Source: Candidatus Brevibacterium intestinigallinarum (GTDB lineage: Bacteria; Actinomycetota; Actinomycetes; Actinomycetales; Brevibacteriaceae). From it: a stretch of DNA of 6,297 nt. The notes under the pieces are model-generated. The model saw nothing but the letters and a program-made list of their open reading frames with translations, was not told the origin of the DNA and did no database searches. Below are positions 5,307-6,297 of the stretch, piece by piece; positions within the stretch are counted from its first letter, which is position 1; every line of letters begins with the position of its first letter. The position numbers and the translations under genes are program-made. The stretch is from positions 1-6,297 of the forward strand of contig DWZY01000147.1 in NCBI GenBank assembly GCA_019117325.1. The letters run 5' to 3'.

Positions 5307-6297
5307 CGCTGTTCGAACGCGCGGACACCGACAAGGGCGTCTCGCTCTGGACCCTCGTGGGCCTCGTACTGGTCCCCGTCCTCGTCGCCGCCGGCCTGGT
5401 GCTCGCCACGTGGAAGGCCGGTGACCGGATCGACCAGGTCACCGCCGCCGTCGTGAACCTCGACGAGGGCACGGAGATCGACGGGCAGACGGTCCCGCTG
5501 GGCCGCCAGCTGGCCGCGGGCATCGTCGACGCGGACGAGGACCAGAACGTTCACTGGGTGCTCTCGGACGAGGAGGACGCGAAGGACGGTCTGTCCGACG
5601 GCCGGTACGCGGCCGCCGTCACCATCCCGGAGGACTTCTCCGAGGCCGTCGTCTCCTCCACTGGTGATGACCCGATGGACGCGGAGCAGACGACGCTGGA
5701 CGTCGTGAGCTCCCGCGTCTCGCCCCTGACGGACACCGTCATCGTCCAGGCCATCGCCTCGGCTGCGACAACGGCGTTCAACGAGCAGTGGTCGCAGCAG
5801 TACCTGGACGGCATCTTCGTGGGCTTCAACGAGATGGGCGACCAGATGCGCGAGATGGGCGATGCGGCGAACGACCTGGCCGACGGCGCCGGCGAGCTGG
5901 ACTCCGGTGTGGGCGAGCTGTCCGATGGCGCCGGCCAGCTGTCCGACAACTCCGGCGAGCTGGTGGACGGCGCCGGGCAGCTGGGCTCCGGTGTCCACGG
6001 GATCGCGGACGGCGCCGGCGGGCTGGCCGCGGGCGCCAGCGCTCTGTCCGAGGGCGTGGGCCAGCTGGACGACGGCGCGCAGGGCCTGGCCGGCGGTGCG
6101 GGCGACCTGGCCGACGGCCTGGGCGAGCTCTCTGACGGCGTCGCGGACCTGCCGGATCAGACGCAGCAGCTGGCCGACGGAGCGGACGACCTGAGCGACG
6201 GTGCCAGCCAGTTGAGCGGCGGCATCGACGAGTACACGCGCGGCATCGACGACATCATCTCCGGATTCGCCGGTGACGACAGCGGCGGCATCGACGA
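5303..6297 (+). CDS. YhgE/Pip-family membrane protein, N-terminal part (cut by window end)
   Basis: The frame is open from ATG at 5303 to the window end, giving 331 residues without a stop. A short cytoplasmic N terminus is followed by one membrane helix at about 13-36. Then comes the conserved YhgE/Pip N-terminal outer domain: AAVVNLDEGTEIDG (49-61), PLGRQLAAGI, a segment with HWVLSDEEDAKDGLSDGRYA, and VTIPEDFS (106-113). From residue 191 an unbroken array of xxxLxxG heptads begins. Complete relatives end with several more membrane helices of the ABC-2 permease type, which lie beyond the window. YhgE/Pip relatives include the phage receptors Pip and YueB of Gram-positive bacteria, and they are linked to envelope or type VII secretion-related roles; the role here is unknown. 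The 4-bp overlap with the permease gene and the ABC-like tail of that permease suggest the two proteins work as one envelope complex. Confidence 0.9.
   Translation, partial: MTLFERADTDKGVSLWTLVGLVLVPVLVAAGLVLATWKAGDRIDQVTAAVVNLDEGTEIDGQTVPLGRQLAAGIVDADEDQNVHWVLSDEEDAKDGLSDGRYAAAVTIPEDFSEAVVSSTGDDPMDAEQTTLDVVSSRVSPLTDTVIVQAIASAATTAFNEQWSQQYLDGIFVGFNEMGDQMREMGDAANDLADGAGELDSGVGELSDGAGQLSDNSGELVDGAGQLGSGVHGIADGAGGLAAGASALSEGVGQLDDGAQGLAGGAGDLADGLGELSDGVADLPDQTQQLADGADDLSDGASQLSGGIDEYTRGIDDIISGFAGDDSGGID
5873..6250 (+). repeat. Tandem 21-bp / xxxLxxG heptad array within the YhgE/Pip gene
   Basis: Residues 191-316 divide without a gap into 18 heptads of the form DLADGAG, ELDSGVG, ELSDGAG, QLSDNSG and so on to EYTRGID; DIISGFA continues as a 19th. 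Position 2 is Leu in 16, Ile in one and Tyr in one; position 5 is Gly in 16 of 18, the exceptions being Asn and Gln. Position 4 is often Asp, so the array is strongly acidic. At DNA level this is a degenerate 21-bp repeat, with GGCGCC and GAGCTG recurring. Such arrays are characteristic of YhgE/Pip proteins and form an elongated extracellular stalk or coiled structure. Confidence 0.9.

Noticed and set aside
1..6297. Searched for tRNA or rRNA genes, CRISPR arrays, insertion sequences, transposase remnants and attachment sites.
   Set aside because: None seen. The only tandem repetition is the heptad-coding array in the YhgE/Pip gene, and no transposase-like or integrase-like frame is present.

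Overview
The window looks like chromosomal DNA of a high-GC actinobacterium (Actinomycetota). The base composition is strongly G+C rich by eye, third codon positions are nearly all G or C, and two of the four starts visible in the window are GTG. The protein families (MMPL permease, YhgE/Pip protein with long xxxLxxG heptads, TetR regulator) are common there. A Micrococcales-like lineage is plausible, but I cannot fix the genus from this sequence.

Layout. (1) 1-293, plus strand: the 3' end of a polyprenyl-phosphate sugar-1-phosphate transferase, probably the edge of an exopolysaccharide locus. (2) 294-458: an intergenic stretch with a 12-bp palindrome and a GAAC-N4-GTTC element resembling a Gram-positive SOS (LexA) box. 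(3) 459-1523, plus strand: a metallo-beta-lactamase-fold hydrolase with all expected metal ligands and an extra C-terminal domain. (4) 1554-2237, minus strand: a TetR-family repressor, convergent with the hydrolase. (5) 2238-2477: the divergent control region, holding two 6-2-6 inverted repeats spaced 17 bp apart that are likely the repressor's operators. (6) 2478-5306, plus strand: an MMPL/RND-type permease that carries a shortened, degenerate ABC-ATPase-like domain at its C terminus. (7) 5303 to the window end, plus strand: a YhgE/Pip-family membrane protein, translationally coupled to the permease by an ATGA overlap and cut off by the window edge.

How they fit together. The TetR gene, the two operators, the permease fusion and the YhgE/Pip gene look like one self-regulated cell-envelope export unit. 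The most interesting point is the fusion. The C-terminal domain has the front half of an ABC nucleotide-binding fold and a Walker-B-like strand. It lacks the Walker A lysine, the catalytic glutamate, the LSGGQ signature and apparently the helical subdomain between them. It is probably a non-hydrolytic docking or regulatory module that links the proton-driven permease to the YhgE/Pip partner encoded next to it. This interpretation is inference; the fusion and the residue losses can be read directly in the sequence.
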